The notes: a model not told the origin generated them from the letters alone. DNA of 64,000 bases from Brachynemurus nebulosus (GCA_035578155.1 JAPWDM010000008.1:31343780-31407779), one strand, 5' to 3'. Shown: positions 22,724-34,639, numbered from the stretch's first letter. Made by a program: numbers and translations.

Positions 22724-25583
22724 CCCGAGTCAAGATTTTAACACTGCATTGACCCTTCTAACATCTAAATGAGCCTATATTCACCCTAAGTGAACCTATA
22801 TCGACTCCTAATGAACCTACAAACACAATGTTTACAAATAATAACCCTACATTGAAGCTACTTAACCGTCCATAAACCTATCTTAATGCTATTTAACACT
22901 TTATAAACAATTAAATAGTAGGTCTGAGCAGGTTCGATGTAGTCTCAAAACATTTTATTAGTTTAAAAAATATATGGGAAAAAATAATATACATATATAC
23001 AGTGTCTTTCATAAAGTACGCATCATATGGGAAACAATTTTATTATTGATTCCTTGAAAAATATCCTAGTGGGCTTAGTTGGTGCATCAGTTTAAATGAG
23101 ATACTAGCTAAACACATCTTACTGCCCGCTTAATATTTGACAGGAAACCGGAAATTTCAAATTTGTGAATTATGAAAAATGATAATCCTTTGAAAGTTAT
23201 TGATTACCTCCTGATGAAATTTTGGCATCGTATCAAAATTAGGCATAGTAAATATATTCCGAAAGCTAAATATCACAGTTTGCAAAAATAAAGCCCAAAA
23301 ATCTGCTTTTCCAAAATACGAATTTAACTGACCCTAAATTCAAAATAATTGTACGAATTCTAGCAAAATAAAACTTACACCATTCGTTGAGATCTTCGTA
23401 TTCATAAAATCACAATTATCATCAAAATATTGCTACAGGCATCGGTCTTTCAATAGAAAAATTTAACTTGGTCACAAAAAGACACGCTCTGTAATATTGG
23501 AATTTTAACAAGCATGAATAATTGTTATTTCTTTATTTTCTTTGCAGTTAGTAGTCAAAATACTCGTTACGCAAATCTCATTTCATTGATGACAATTGTG
23601 ATTTTATGAATAAACAGATCTCAAAGAACGGTATGATTTGTATTTTGCTAGAATTCATAAAATTTTTTGAGTCTAGGTGTACTTAAAGCCGTATTTTCAA
23701 AAAACAGATTTTTGAGCTTTATTCTTGCAGACTATAATATTTAGCTATCAGAATATGTTTACTACACTTAAATTGCCTAGTCTGCATATTCATAAAATCA
23801 CAATTATCATCAAAATATTGCCGTAGACATTGGTTTTTCAATAGAAAAATTTAACTTGGTCACAAAAAGACGTGCTTTGTAACATTTTTAGTTTTAACAA
23901 GCATGAGCAATTGTTATTGCTTTATTTTCTTTGCAGTAAGTAGTCAAGATACCTCCTCGTTACGAAAATTTCATTTCATTGATGACAATTGTGACTTTAT
24001 GAATAAACAGATCTCAAAGAACGGCATAATTTTCATTTTGCTAGAATTCATGAACTTTTTTGTATTTAGGGCCACTTAAAGTCGTATTTTGGAAAAGCAG
24101 ATTTTTGACCTTTTTTTTTGCAGACTGTAATACGTTTATCATACCAAATTTTGATACGATGTCAAAATTTCCGTAATATTTCAAAGGACACAATGTTATT
24201 GTTTATATATCACAGATTTGAAATTTCCGGTTTCCTGTCAAATTGCAAACTGGGATAAGATAAGTTTAGCTATTTTTTCATTTTAACTGATGCAATAACT
24301 AACCCTGCTAGAATATTTTTCAAAAAATTTTATTAGTAAAAAAGTTTCCCATACTGTGCGAACTTTATAAAAGACACTGTATATATGTATGCATATATAT
24401 TATATACCGGAATGATTGACAAAGATGAACAATAGACATAAACGAAACTTTACGACACAGACGACGGAAATGGCCGATAAGGCATGTGAATATGTTTCAG
24501 CTATTCGAAGAAATGAAGAACTAGTTTTCTTTAAAACGAATTTAATAAAGTGTATCAAATTTATTGTCAAATATGTGTAGTAATTATTTCTTTATTTTGT
24601 ATCAATTTAAATGTAAACAATCTCACAAAGTATTACGTAAATCATTTGATAATTAAAATTGAATCAATGTTAAGTGTAAATTTTAATTTGAACCGGGTAA
24701 ATGAACTCTACAATTCATAAGGTGAAAAATTAAAATTTTGTGTTTATATGAAGAAACTGAGATGAACTAGAAGTGAAAACTGTGAAAAAATTAAAAAAAA
24801 CGTTACATTTTGATTGTTAAAAATTGAGGTGCATTTAAAATAATTGTTAGCTTGTTGTGGTGACGCTCCAAACAGAAACGGCTTGCAAGCGGTAAACAAG
24901 CCCTGGGGTGAGATGAAAAATTAAAATTTTGTGTTTATATGAAAAAACTGAGATGAACTAAAAATGATAATTGTGAAAGAACTGAAAAACCATTACATTT
25001 TAATTGTTTATATTTGAATAACAAGAATCAAATACTTAAATTAATTGTCAAATATACATAGAATTATTATTATTAAAAAATAATATTAAAAAGAAATTAT
25101 TACCATTTGAATGGCGTTTAAAATATGTAAAACATGGGTTAAATGATTTTAATTTGAATTGTACTTAATGTATATCCTTAAAATTAATAAACGTAAAATA
25201 ATAAAATACTATTGTATTCATTTTAAAACCATATCTATACGCATGCGTGTATGCATACATCGATACGCGTACGAATGTACACATATATGTATGTATGGAT
25301 GTATGTATGTACGTATGCGTATATGTATTAGTGTATTGTATGTATACGATTAAGAACCTCTTTTCAGCCTCACAACATCTGATTTTAAGGGTCAAGGAGC
25401 AGTATTGAAGGGTCAGTAGAGATACTACTTTGACACTATAAGTGGAGAATCTGTCATTTTGCGACAACATGTAGGCTTAATGTAGGATTTTTTTACATGT
25501 AATTCTGAAACTACTTTAACCCTATTTAATTCAATTAAAAGGAATAATGTAGGTTTAATGCAGGTTGAATATTTCGACGCGGG
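22724..25583 (+). mobile_element. 2860-bp terminal-inverted-repeat element, copy A
   Basis: It starts CCCGAGTCAAGATTTTAACA and ends, read inward on the other strand, CCCGCGTCGAAATATTCAAC: imperfect inverted termini sharing CCCG-GTC and a later CTGCATT. TT flanks both ends. The reverse complement occurs at 43177-46036 with exactly the same length and, wherever compared, the same bases; a 101-codon open frame in both is letter-identical. The interior holds a nested foldback element, two diverged 100-bp direct repeats (24719 and 24905) and a GTAT-rich microsatellite. No transposase is encoded, so it is non-autonomous. Superfamily is undetermined. Confidence 0.85.
23001..24380. mobile_element. 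Nested foldback element in copy A
   Basis: Between TATA words, CAGTGTCTTTCATAAAGT at the left and ACTTTATAAAAGACACTG at the right form long inverted arms that continue inward for about 250 bp. CAGTG termini after TA are typical of Tc1/mariner-like MITEs. The interior is built from further direct and inverted copies of a segment containing GATGACAATTGTGA and ACTTGGTCACAAAAAGAC. An equivalent lies in copy B. Confidence 0.7.
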
Positions 25584-25620
25584 TTGTTTAATTATATGAA
25601 CTTCGACAAAGTAGTATTAA

Positions 25621-25850
25621 TAGTATATTGTGCAATAAGGGCGGGAAATTGTCGATTTCTCACAAGAACAAAGTTGAGCGCACGTATTGAGTGCGCTCAT
25701 TCGCTTGAGTAAGCAATCGACAATCCCGAACGAGTTGCACACTTGCACATACTATTTTTTATTACGAATTTCACTTTTTTTTTCTATTATTATTACTATT
25801 TTTTATTACTTTTTATTAAAATATTTTTGAGTGTTTGTCTTTTAGCGAAT
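25621..25850 (+). mobile_element. Small palindromic repeat, copy 3
   Basis: It starts TAGTATATTGTGCAATAAGG and matches the reverse complement of 3043-3251, including a flanking CTATTATTATTACT tract. Inner arms GAAATTGTCGAT and ATCGACAATCCC can pair. It is non-coding. Confidence 0.6.
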
Positions 25851-25963
25851 TTTCAGAATGAAAATTCAGCTATTACAGCAGCTCTTATGGTAAGACCTAA
25901 GCCCGGGACTATGGCAGAAATTTGTTTTGGAGCCTCTAGAACCAGAAAATCTACTTCACTAAA

Positions 25964-25966
<3 letters not shown>

Positions 25967-26027
<61 letters not shown>
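25967..26027. repeat. (TA)n microsatellite
   Basis: A 60-bp TA tract without the family sequence that surrounds the other (TA)n tracts, so probably independent. Confidence 0.9.
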
Positions 26028-26031
<4 letters not shown>

Positions 26032-26653
26032 TTATGTGTGTACGCGATAACTCTCGAACGAAACGTTTAATGCTTATGAAATTTGGTATGCAAACTGGAT
26101 TCTCGATTTGCTAGGCTAAGTTCGTTAGCCAGACACATCGGATGCCCAGAAGTTGGTTTTTGAGCACTTTTGACAAAAAGTGTCCTAAGTGCTAAAAACA
26201 TTAGAATTCAACGGTTTTTTTTATACCATTGCGAAAAGCACACGAAATTTTATTAAAAAGGTCCTCTGAGCTATACCTGTTTGTCAGCTGGTTCTCCAGA
26301 AAAATTAAAAATAATTTACAAAATTTTGGGTTAAAGATTTTTTGTCCTTGTCTAACATCAGTTTAACATACCCCATGTTATTAGTTTAATTACACGCATA
26401 CCGTAAACTCTGTTTAGACTGCCCTTAATATATTTCAAAAATTTGATCAGATTGATGATAAAATACTAAAAAATAATGTCTAATAATTATAAGCAAATCA
26501 TTATATTTATGATATTTTATCAATTAAACTGTAATTTTTCTTTAATCGAATAAATCTTTTATATTATCTACCAGCATAAACGTGTCTTTATATATCTATA
26601 AACAAAGTAGAGGATTGTCAAATATCATTGTCATTTTGTTTTAATTAAAAAAT
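26028..26653. other. Intergenic, no gene
   Basis: Holds a small inverted pair, GAGCACTTTTGACAAAAAGTG, near 26162; nothing else is recognised. Confidence 0.4.
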
Positions 26654-26894
26654 ATGAGGCGTTCCAAAACGAAACTGGCCTAATTCATACAAAACGAGTT
26701 ATTTAACGAAAAAAATAAAAAAGACGAGTTTTATCACAACTTACTGCTAAGGCCAGTTTTGCTATAACTATAATTTGAAACAAAGCCCCTTTTTGATTAA
26801 ATTGTAATAAGCAATACAAGCTGGAGAATCCATTTTCATCACTAACTCATTTTCGACCAGAACTGAAATAGATGACTTATTTGAAACGCCTCAT
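26654..26894. mobile_element. MITE with ATGAGGCGTT termini
   Basis: The left end ATGAGGCGTTCCAAAACGAA and the right end TTTGAAACGCCTCAT are inverted repeats around a 240-bp non-coding body. The target duplication is unclear. Confidence 0.65.
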
Positions 26895-27980
26895 GTTATT
26901 TTTTTTTTTTTTAGTTTGACGTTTCAAATAATTTTTTTTTTTACCAATAATAAATTCAAAATGAATATTAATTTCTAACATAAAATTCTTGAATTATACG
27001 TATTTTATTTATGTATTTGACAATTCAGGTGGATGTATTCATGCATACGAAATGTATAAAAATTTTAACATATTCTTTTTCATAATATATTTTTTTTGAA
27101 AATAATTCTCCATTTTATACTCAAGTTCATAGCAATTACCGAAAATACACCAAAATTCTATAATTTCCACATATTTTGTCAATCATTTCAATTCGTGAAC
27201 AGTACAATTTAAAAATGGAAAGCAGATTTAGCTTAAAACAGTGCTAGCATACTGACACATTCTATTATCAAATTATTTAGTAAAATTACACAAGAAAACA
27301 TGTTTTTATTATTTATTTATTTTTTTAAATACATTAATTAATTATTTTATGATTTCTGGTTATTTCTCTTCATAAGGCAAATATCTCCTTCATTTTTTTG
27401 CTTCGTAACTTTTCTTTCAGTTTGTAAATAAAACTTCCAGTTTAAAATCTGTACAATACAAAACAATTTTTACTTCTATTGAAGCAAAATCAAAATTACA
27501 TTAAGTAAAAACTCATTTAATTTTAGTCTTCAATCGTAAATCAATTTAACTTTGTCTAAAAATTCCTTAATCGTTGTTCAATCTAGAAAAAAAAAACATC
27601 AAATTTAACGAAAAAAGTTCATAAAATGTATATATGATTATGAATATAGATAAGTTTCTACTTACTTATTATATTATTATATTATATTTAGCCGGCGTTT
27701 AGCTTAAATTATAAAATAAATTAATAATAACAATAAAAATTAATAAAAATTGACAGCTTGCAAAATCAAATCAACAAGCATTATATATCTATTGTAGTAC
27801 CTATGTAATAAACAATGAAATTTGAATTTAAAACTAACTGCTATAATCAGAGAATAAATTCGAATTGTAATAATTATATTGGTGATGCAAAGTTTACGCG
27901 AGCGCTCCTGGTTTTTTAAATTAGAAGCTATATCTGTATATCGTTCTGTGTGTATATGGTATTATGGTGTATCAAGTAAG
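26895..27980. other. AT-rich, no gene
   Basis: More than 1 kb with long T-runs and no supported gene or repeat boundary. Confidence 0.45.
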
Positions 27981-28337
27981 GCTGTCTACACAATCAATGA
28001 AATAAAGAATAAGAAATAAGATTTAAGTAATAAGGAATAAGAAATAAGAAGTATGCCATCTAGTGACGTTGAATGGAACTTTAACGTAACTGCTCATAGG
28101 TATATGTATTTAGGTATTTTTGTACTTCAAAATTCATGAAAAAATAACGTTCGTGATGACTTTTATGTCACTCAAGTGAAAAAAATCACGAATTATGACG
28201 TACAAAAGTACCTACATATTTATATCTATGAGCAGTTACGTTAAAGTTCCAATCAACGTCACTAGATGGCATACTCCTTATTTCTTAAATCTTATTTCTT
28301 ATTTCTTATTCCTTATTTAATTGATTGTGTAGACAGC
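27981..28337. mobile_element. Palindromic MITE with GCTGTCTACACAATCA ends
   Basis: Both arms extend more than 100 bp: GCTGTCTACACAATCAAT, an AAGAAATAAGATTT-rich tract, ATGCCATCTAGTGACGTT and ATGAGCAGTTACGTTAAAG recur inverted on the right. The total is 357 bp, non-coding. A clear target duplication is not visible. Confidence 0.8.
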
Positions 28338-29065
28338 TTAAATATTTTGGATACGTTTAAAATGCGTTTATAGTCCAGTAGCACTAATTTTAAGCTCTAT
28401 CTCACTCACTAAACATTAATTTTAGAATAGATGTAAAAATTTTTTAAAAAGAGATTCTTGTAGGGATTGCCGAAGAGAACATTTGTGCAAAATATTAACT
28501 CCCGGAAATGTTTTTTTTTGTATTGTTTAAACAATATTGAAAATTCATGAAGAGCGTTTTTTTACCTTTCACCGCTTACGTAGCCAAAAGGTGATAGATA
28601 CAATAAAAAGTGTTAAGACCTTTTTTGTAGAGAATCGAATTCTCTACAAAAAAGTCCGGGAAAACATCTGTCTATCTTGAACAGGTGAAAAAATACAGCG
28701 CTCCAAACGCGCACTCAAAAATTCACTTTTTCCAACGTTCCGGCAAGATGTGTCGTCAGAAGGGCCTTTGTTTCCCAATAGTCCCAAAAGTCCAAAAAGC
28801 GTGGATGAGTCCATCAGCCAGATACGTTCGATCTTTAGAAGCGAACTTTTTGGCCATTTTTAGTGGCTTTTTGCAAAATTTAAATTTTTAAAAAATTAAC
28901 CACTCAACCGATTTTAAAAATATTTTCACGGTTAGATAGCTAAACTATTGTAGATAGATACAGGTTGTTATATGAAATCCGTCAGTGTCCAATCTCTGAA
29001 AATTCGCTATGTTATGCAGGTGCTGCGACAGGGGTATTTTTCTGTACTAAATATTTTTTATTTTA
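28338..29065. other. Intergenic, no gene
   Basis: Apart from the hairpin at 28621-28653, I see no supported feature. The phrase CAGCCAGATACGTTCGATC near 28816 recurs inverted near 62540, so part is probably old repeat. Confidence 0.4.
28621..28653. repeat. Perfect short hairpin
   Basis: Two exactly complementary 15-base arms, TTTTTTGTAGAGAAT and its complement, surround a 3-base loop. It could be a transcript terminator-like hairpin or the remnant of a small inverted repeat. Confidence 0.7.
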
Positions 29066-29293
29066 TTACTCATACGGGAGAAGTACTAACTTGGCGCACA
29101 CATTTTTGTACGCAAAATAGCTGTTTGCCCACTGTACTCTTCCCACATACTTTTTTGCGTGTTTTATTGTCAGTTTGCGTGCGAAAAGTATACCGGACAC
29201 AAAAACATATGGGAATAGTCGAGCGGTCAAACAACTACTTTGCGTACAAAAATGTGTGCGCCAAGTTAGTAGGTACTTCTCTCGCATGAGTAA
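29066..29293. mobile_element. Complete foldback MITE
   Basis: Starts TTACTCATACGGGAGAAGTA and ends in the inverse, CTCGCATGAGTAA. Inner arms CTTGGCGCACACATTTTTGT recur inverted. The body is about 228 bp and non-coding. The partial copy at 2818 shares the left arm. Confidence 0.75.
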
Positions 29294-30468
29294 CAAAAAA
29301 AAATTTTAATTTATAGAAAGAACTAAATATGCAAAATTATTCAAATTATAGTAAAATTTGCAAAATTATGCAAAATAGAAATGACATATTTTAATCAGAA
29401 AAGAGTAGAACGTAAAAAACCCTAGAAATTTTTCTGTTTCTATTGCAGAAAAATAATAAACAAAAACATAAAAATCCTTTCCTGACTCAAAACTTTTAGG
29501 TAAGCACAAAATACAGGACTCATTCTTAAAACCATGAGTTTTTGAGTAGTTCCTTTTATCAGAGAATTTTGTCATATTGACTTACCTTTAACTAAATATT
29601 CTTGAAGATAGTGTGTATATCACTAACAATATTTCAAACCAATATCTAACACTTAAAACTTATTTACACTAATTTAACTTATTTACACTAATTTACACTA
29701 CTACCTATTGAAAAATTCTAAAAACTGCCACCCGGTAAAGCGTGGCTATTTACTAAATATCAGCTCCAATATATATGGCGACTTTTTCAAAAAGACAAAT
29801 AAAACAAAAGGTATTTTATTCTTTAAAACCAATACAATTAATGTCTATTCAACTACTTATTCATTTATAAATACAAAAGTTTAAATAAATAGATCTACAA
29901 CAAAAACGGAAAAATGTAATAAAAGCTATTCTTACATTCTGAAAAATATGTTAAACAAAAAAAAATTCGTCCCTTTGTTATTAAAAAAATTAATATATTA
30001 TTATTTATTTTTCGAAGCAATAGAATAATGATTGTTTGGAAAATATAATTTGTTGAGATAAAATCTCTGTTGGAGGTTTTAGTATGTATTATCAGCGGTC
30101 AAAAATAGAAATTTTTTTGATAATATTTGAATCAATCAACAAATCAAACTTATTGTTAAGCCCGGTTCAGACGCAGCCAGTAGTTTAGTCGAGTGGTCGA
30201 GTAATTGAGTACTCGCTCAGTTTGAACACATTTATTTTAGTCAAGTAAACTGGCTTGGTCGAGCGGACGATCGAGTTTAGTAAATAGAACTCTATTCTAT
30301 TTTTATGAGTAGCATTCCCCCACTCTATTTTCAGTCAACTCGTATGCCAACTAAACACGTACGGACAGAAATATACAAGTTGTTTATACATAATTATTGC
30401 AGTTATTGTTGTTTTTTAGTGTTCGTTACAGCACAGCTGATAATCGAACACTTGTAATTTCGGTCTAT

Positions 30469-30470
<2 letters not shown>
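29294..30470. other. Intergenic upstream of the retrotransposon
   Basis: No gene. Short tandem words CTTATTTACACTAATTTA occur near 29660. A segment at about 30160-30380 rich in GTCGAGTGGTCGAG-type words may be an old inverted repeat element, but its ends are unclear. Confidence 0.4.

Positions 30471-30530
<60 letters not shown>
30471..30530. repeat. (TAA)n microsatellite, 5' target of the retrotransposon
   Basis: About 20 TAA units end directly at the first element base. A shorter AAT tract of about five units lies at the 3' end (34623-34639). TAA repeats are the known target of Dong-type retrotransposons. Confidence 0.9.
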
Positions 30531-33500
30531 GCGACCCCCAGGGGCTTGTTGTAACACCCGGTTGCTTCGGTAGTCGGTTGCTACGACAATTCGGGAAGTA
30601 GCGCTCCCGGGTCCCCGAGCTAAGGCCAGGTACTTTCTGGTACCTGGTGCGTGGAGTCAACCAGCGCTAAATGGTGGTCTCTGTTAACGGGCTAACTACC
30701 CCTAACAGGTTTTCTACTAGTTCCAGACGGTAAAAGAACTAGGAAGGCTGGTCGTGCTGCGGGTCTCTCGGGTGGGCCCGCTAATAAAGGCGGAACCAGT
30801 CAAAATTCATCTTCTCGTCTCGTGCGCCTGGAGTGGACGGACAGCTTGAGGAGAGATTTGCTCACGTGCCGCACACAAAGTGAGCCAAATAAGAGAGGGT
30901 ACATGGCAAGGATGCACGCCATATGGTGCCAGATGCATCCCGAACACTCTAATTTAACGCCACAAAATCTGCGTGACCATGTAGCCCGAATTATAAAATT
31001 AAACATACCTACCGGACATGACGATAATCGAGAAGCTCGCGAAGAAGCTAGGGTTGCTGAAACTGCAGTGGTGGAAGTTGAACAGGATTCTGCGGTCAAC
31101 GGTGAGAGCTCGACCAATAACATCATAGAGCGGGATCAACCGGTAACTTTCGGTGGCAGCGTAGTTACTGAGGCACAGACGGACTTGTTAAATCAAGCCA
31201 CCACAAATACTGTGCTAGAGTCTAACACCAGAACAAGTTCAACTCCCACACAGAATGATGCCGATCTAAATAAATCCCTTTCTGTCTCAGACAATTTAAG
31301 AAAACAATTTCGCGATCTTCTCGATACCGATTTAAACTTTGACAAACGACCACGTCCCAAATACAGACGGACGTATGTAAAGGGCGAACAACTGACCCTA
31401 CTAAACGAAATTTTGGACGATCATTTATCCCCATCCAGTGATCTCACCGACGTCGACAACGCAGTATATGCAGCGATGCGTGTCCTGACCCCATGTTCTA
31501 AGCAGGAAAAGACTGCAGAGGAGAAGGCACGTATTCGTCTTAAACAAATTGACACCAAGGTGAGGGCACTACGACAGCTGGTATCGCGTATCCAATGTGT
31601 GATAGAATATATTCAGACCAACAGGCGTTTTACGCGAAAGGTACGGGCTTTTGCCAGAGAACTAAGGTACCGCTATCACACGATAAATTTGGGCAATCTG
31701 TTGACCATCAAACAGACACATTTGGATAAGATACGCGCATTGGCCCTGGCCAAGAAGAAAGTAGCCCGGCGTGAACGGTGTATTCGGGAAAATAAGATCT
31801 TTAACTCGAACCCTTCACGCCTGTTCGCATCTAAAAGCCCTGTTGTGGAGCAACCACCGACGGTCGACGCAATAGAAGATTATTGGCGGGGGATATATGA
31901 GACGACTAAAGAGACTGACTTGGACTGTATTCCCATCAGCCAGTTTAGATGGTACTGCAAACAACAGCTTGGCAAAGTGCCATCTCATACCATTATAACA
32001 TCTGTTGATAAAGAGGAAGTCGAACTTGCTTTCAAAGGCAAGAAGAACTATTCGGCTCCGGGCATTGATGGAATAACGAATTTTTGGTGGAAGAAGCTCA
32101 CTAGTACCCACCACCACCTTGCCCGTATATTTTCAAATTGGTTATTTAACTGTGAGCCAATACCATCGTGGCTCGCTGAGGGAAGAACGGTCCTAATACC
32201 GAAAAAAGGGGACCTATCACAACCACAGAACTACAGACCGATAACGTGCCTGAACACTGTGTATAAAGCGTTCACTTCCATTCTATACGAACGCATCTTG
32301 AAGGCGATTGAACCAGTGTGGAGTTCGATCTATGAACAACGAGGTTCAAAAAGAGGAATGTCGGGTTGCAAAGACAACTTGCTGGTCGACAGATGTATCT
32401 GTCAGGACGCTAGACAGCACAAACGCAACCTGAGCATGGCCTGGGTGGACTATCGAAAAGCATTTGACACAACGTCGCATGAGCTCATTATCTATTTGCT
32501 CCATTGTCTGCGAGTCCACCCCGACATTATTAAATGTATTGAACACCTGTTGCCGCTCTGGAAAACAAGGTTCACAATAACATCCGGTGAACACGTTGTG
32601 TCAACGGAGTTGGTGACATACAAACGAGGCGTATACCAAGGAGACAGCCTCAGCCCACTTTTGTTTTGCATCTCGTTGTTGCCCCTGTCAATCAGCCTGA
32701 GAAAGGAACCCGGGTACTTGTGTGGCCCGGTAGGAAATCGCGAGCATAAAGTCACACATTTATTTTATATGGATGACTTAAAACTGTATGCCTCGTCGGA
32801 GAGTGATCTCAACTGCGCTCTAAAATTAACACACAAATACACGCACGCGATCGGTATGGAGTTCGGACTGGACAAATGCGCGGTGGTGCACTGTAAGCAT
32901 GGTGTAGTTCCGAATTTTGATTCACACGCCCAATTAGTGGATGGAAGCATCATAGAACATCTTGATGAAGGAGCGACCTATAAGTACCTTGGTGTTGGCG
33001 AAAGTCACATCCAGGACGTGAAGAACATGAAGGCCGCCTTAAGTAGTAGATATAAGCGCCTTCTCCGACAAATTTGGAGTTCCGAATTGTCGGCGAAGAA
33101 TAAAACCAGCGCTACAAATATGTTAGCCATACCCATCCTTTTATATACTTTTGGCTCAATTAAGTGGAATGTGAATGAATTGGAGGAACTAGACCGAGAC
33201 ACGCGAAAAATAATGAACATCAATCGTAGTTTGCACCCACGCGCATCGACACAACGACTTTACCTCCCACGAGACCTAGGGGGTAGGGGGCTCCTGTCAG
33301 TCGAACGTTTACATGACCGTATAGTCTTAGGTACAGCTTGTCGTGTACTTAACAGTTCAGACCCGCCATTGCAACTCGTCAGGGATCACGAGCTTGCTGG
33401 CGTAGGCGCATTTTTATTCACAGCAGCGCAACGTGCCGCCGATATCTTGGGCTTAGCCTTCGATCCGCGTAATCGCGACGGTGATGATAACATTCTTTCA

Positions 33501-34622
33501 CTATCACAGTCGCGCCAAAAGTCGGCAATCAAGAGAGCCGAGCAACAACATCTGCTCAATCAGCATCGCGACAAAGTTCACCAGGGTATGTTCTACCGTC
33601 ATCTTGACAACCTTGGCCTTTCGAGCGAACTCACTTGGGCTTTCTTGAGAGCTAATGGACTTAAATCGGAAACGGAGGGCTTTATCATGGCAGCTCAAGA
33701 TGGAGTGTGGAACACCTTAACACACCAAAAATATGTGATGGGTAATAAAGGGGTTTCGAATACCTCGTGTCGGGCATGCAAAGCATACCCGGAAACCTTA
33801 ATGCACCTGACTTCAGGTTGTTCTTATTATGCTAAATCCACCTATATCCATCGCCATAATGCAGCGTTGCGTGTGCTCTACTTTTATCTTCGTCATCATT
33901 ACGAAGTTGACAAAACACCAGTCTTGCCCTACGATCCTGCGGAAGTAGAATCCTTTGTTGCCAACCAAAAGTGCAAGATCTTTTGGAATATGCCGGTTGC
34001 AACTACCAGGCAATTGACCGCTAATAAGCCTGATGTTGTGCTCCAAGATTTAACATCTCAGACTATGTATGTTATCGAGTCCTCTGCTCCGGCGGAAACT
34101 AACATAGTCGAAAAGGAGGAGCAAAAAAGGATTAAATATCAAGATCTAATACACGAGCTGCGACAACTGTACCCGGGCTATACGGTCCGCTTGGTCGTAC
34201 TTATAATCGGATGTCTGGGGGGTATGCATAACTCCTTTGTGCGCAATCTTAACATCATTCCGGCTTGTAGATCTCACGTCAACATGTTAGCGGCGTCAAT
34301 GCAAAAAGCAGTTATCATCGGGACGCTCCGCACGCTTCGGTCGCACGAGACGACTTTTTCCGGGAGTTCATGAACACCTTTGAACCCCATGCCCCGTTTA
34401 GAGCGGGTCCTCGAACATCCATTGGACCTGCCCTCGAATCTCCCACTGTTATGGTTTCGCAGCGAGGTTCGGGGATTTATTAGGTAGGGAAGACCAGGAA
34501 GGGGATGCTGTATGACGGACATTACGTACCTGACCTAGAAGTACCTGACCTGGTACGCTGCACGGACACTTTTTCCTCCGCCTGGGGGTTTTTGAAGTGC
34601 AGTCGCGATATTTACGTATAAC
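30531..34622 (+). mobile_element. R4/Dong-like non-LTR retrotransposon
   Basis: A 4.1-kb element lies between TAA tracts, markedly richer in G and C than its surroundings. It has a leader of about 290 bases, one long reading frame (see CDS) and a 3' tail of about 250 bases ending before (AAT)n. It looks full length and the reading frame has no stop, so insertion may be fairly recent. Confidence 0.85.
30822..34373 (+). CDS. Reverse transcriptase with restriction-like endonuclease (R4/Dong type)
   Basis: This frame of about 1183 residues encodes the single polyprotein of a site-selective LINE. It copies the element's RNA into cut target DNA. The N-terminus has a WTDSLRRDLLTC...GYMARMHAIW motif seen in the R4 group. 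Reverse transcriptase motifs are clear: LIPKKGD and NYRPITCLN, DYRKAFD at about 542, RGVYQGDSLSPLLF, and catalytic YMDDLKLYA at about 649. A zinc knuckle CX2CX8HX4C follows at about 983. The endonuclease has KPD at 1069 and a downstream E in YVIES, then KYQDL. The listed start is GTG; the frame is open upstream to a TAA near 30694 without any ATG, and the first in-frame ATG is at 30903. Translation may therefore use a non-AUG or internal mechanism, as suspected for related elements. No frameshift was seen. Confidence 0.9.
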   Translation: MRLEWTDSLRRDLLTCRTQSEPNKRGYMARMHAIWCQMHPEHSNLTPQNLRDHVARIIKLNIPTGHDDNREAREEARVAETAVVEVEQDSAVNGESSTNNIIERDQPVTFGGSVVTEAQTDLLNQATTNTVLESNTRTSSTPTQNDADLNKSLSVSDNLRKQFRDLLDTDLNFDKRPRPKYRRTYVKGEQLTLLNEILDDHLSPSSDLTDVDNAVYAAMRVLTPCSKQEKTAEEKARIRLKQIDTKVRALRQLVSRIQCVIEYIQTNRRFTRKVRAFARELRYRYHTINLGNLLTIKQTHLDKIRALALAKKKVARRERCIRENKIFNSNPSRLFASKSPVVEQPPTVDAIEDYWRGIYETTKETDLDCIPISQFRWYCKQQLGKVPSHTIITSVDKEEVELAFKGKKNYSAPGIDGITNFWWKKLTSTHHHLARIFSNWLFNCEPIPSWLAEGRTVLIPKKGDLSQPQNYRPITCLNTVYKAFTSILYERILKAIEPVWSSIYEQRGSKRGMSGCKDNLLVDRCICQDARQHKRNLSMAWVDYRKAFDTTSHELIIYLLHCLRVHPDIIKCIEHLLPLWKTRFTITSGEHVVSTELVTYKRGVYQGDSLSPLLFCISLLPLSISLRKEPGYLCGPVGNREHKVTHLFYMDDLKLYASSESDLNCALKLTHKYTHAIGMEFGLDKCAVVHCKHGVVPNFDSHAQLVDGSIIEHLDEGATYKYLGVGESHIQDVKNMKAALSSRYKRLLRQIWSSELSAKNKTSATNMLAIPILLYTFGSIKWNVNELEELDRDTRKIMNINRSLHPRASTQRLYLPRDLGGRGLLSVERLHDRIVLGTACRVLNSSDPPLQLVRDHELAGVGAFLFTAAQRAADILGLAFDPRNRDGDDNILSLSQSRQKSAIKRAEQQHLLNQHRDKVHQGMFYRHLDNLGLSSELTWAFLRANGLKSETEGFIMAAQDGVWNTLTHQKYVMGNKGVSNTSCRACKAYPETLMHLTSGCSYYAKSTYIHRHNAALRVLYFYLRHHYEVDKTPVLPYDPAEVESFVANQKCKIFWNMPVATTRQLTANKPDVVLQDLTSQTMYVIESSAPAETNIVEKEEQKRIKYQDLIHELRQLYPGYTVRLVVLIIGCLGGMHNSFVRNLNIIPACRSHVNMLAASMQKAVIIGTLRTLRSHETTFSGSS

Positions 34623-34639
34623 AATAATAATAATAATAA

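Noticed and set aside
25165..25470. 101-codon open frame that is identical at 43290-43595
   Set aside because: Identity comes from the two copies of the 2860-bp element; the frame runs through a microsatellite and has no domain.
30903..30905. First ATG as the true start of the retrotransposon protein
   Set aside because: It would cut into the conserved N-terminal WTDSLRRDLL...GYMARM motif, so translation more likely begins upstream.
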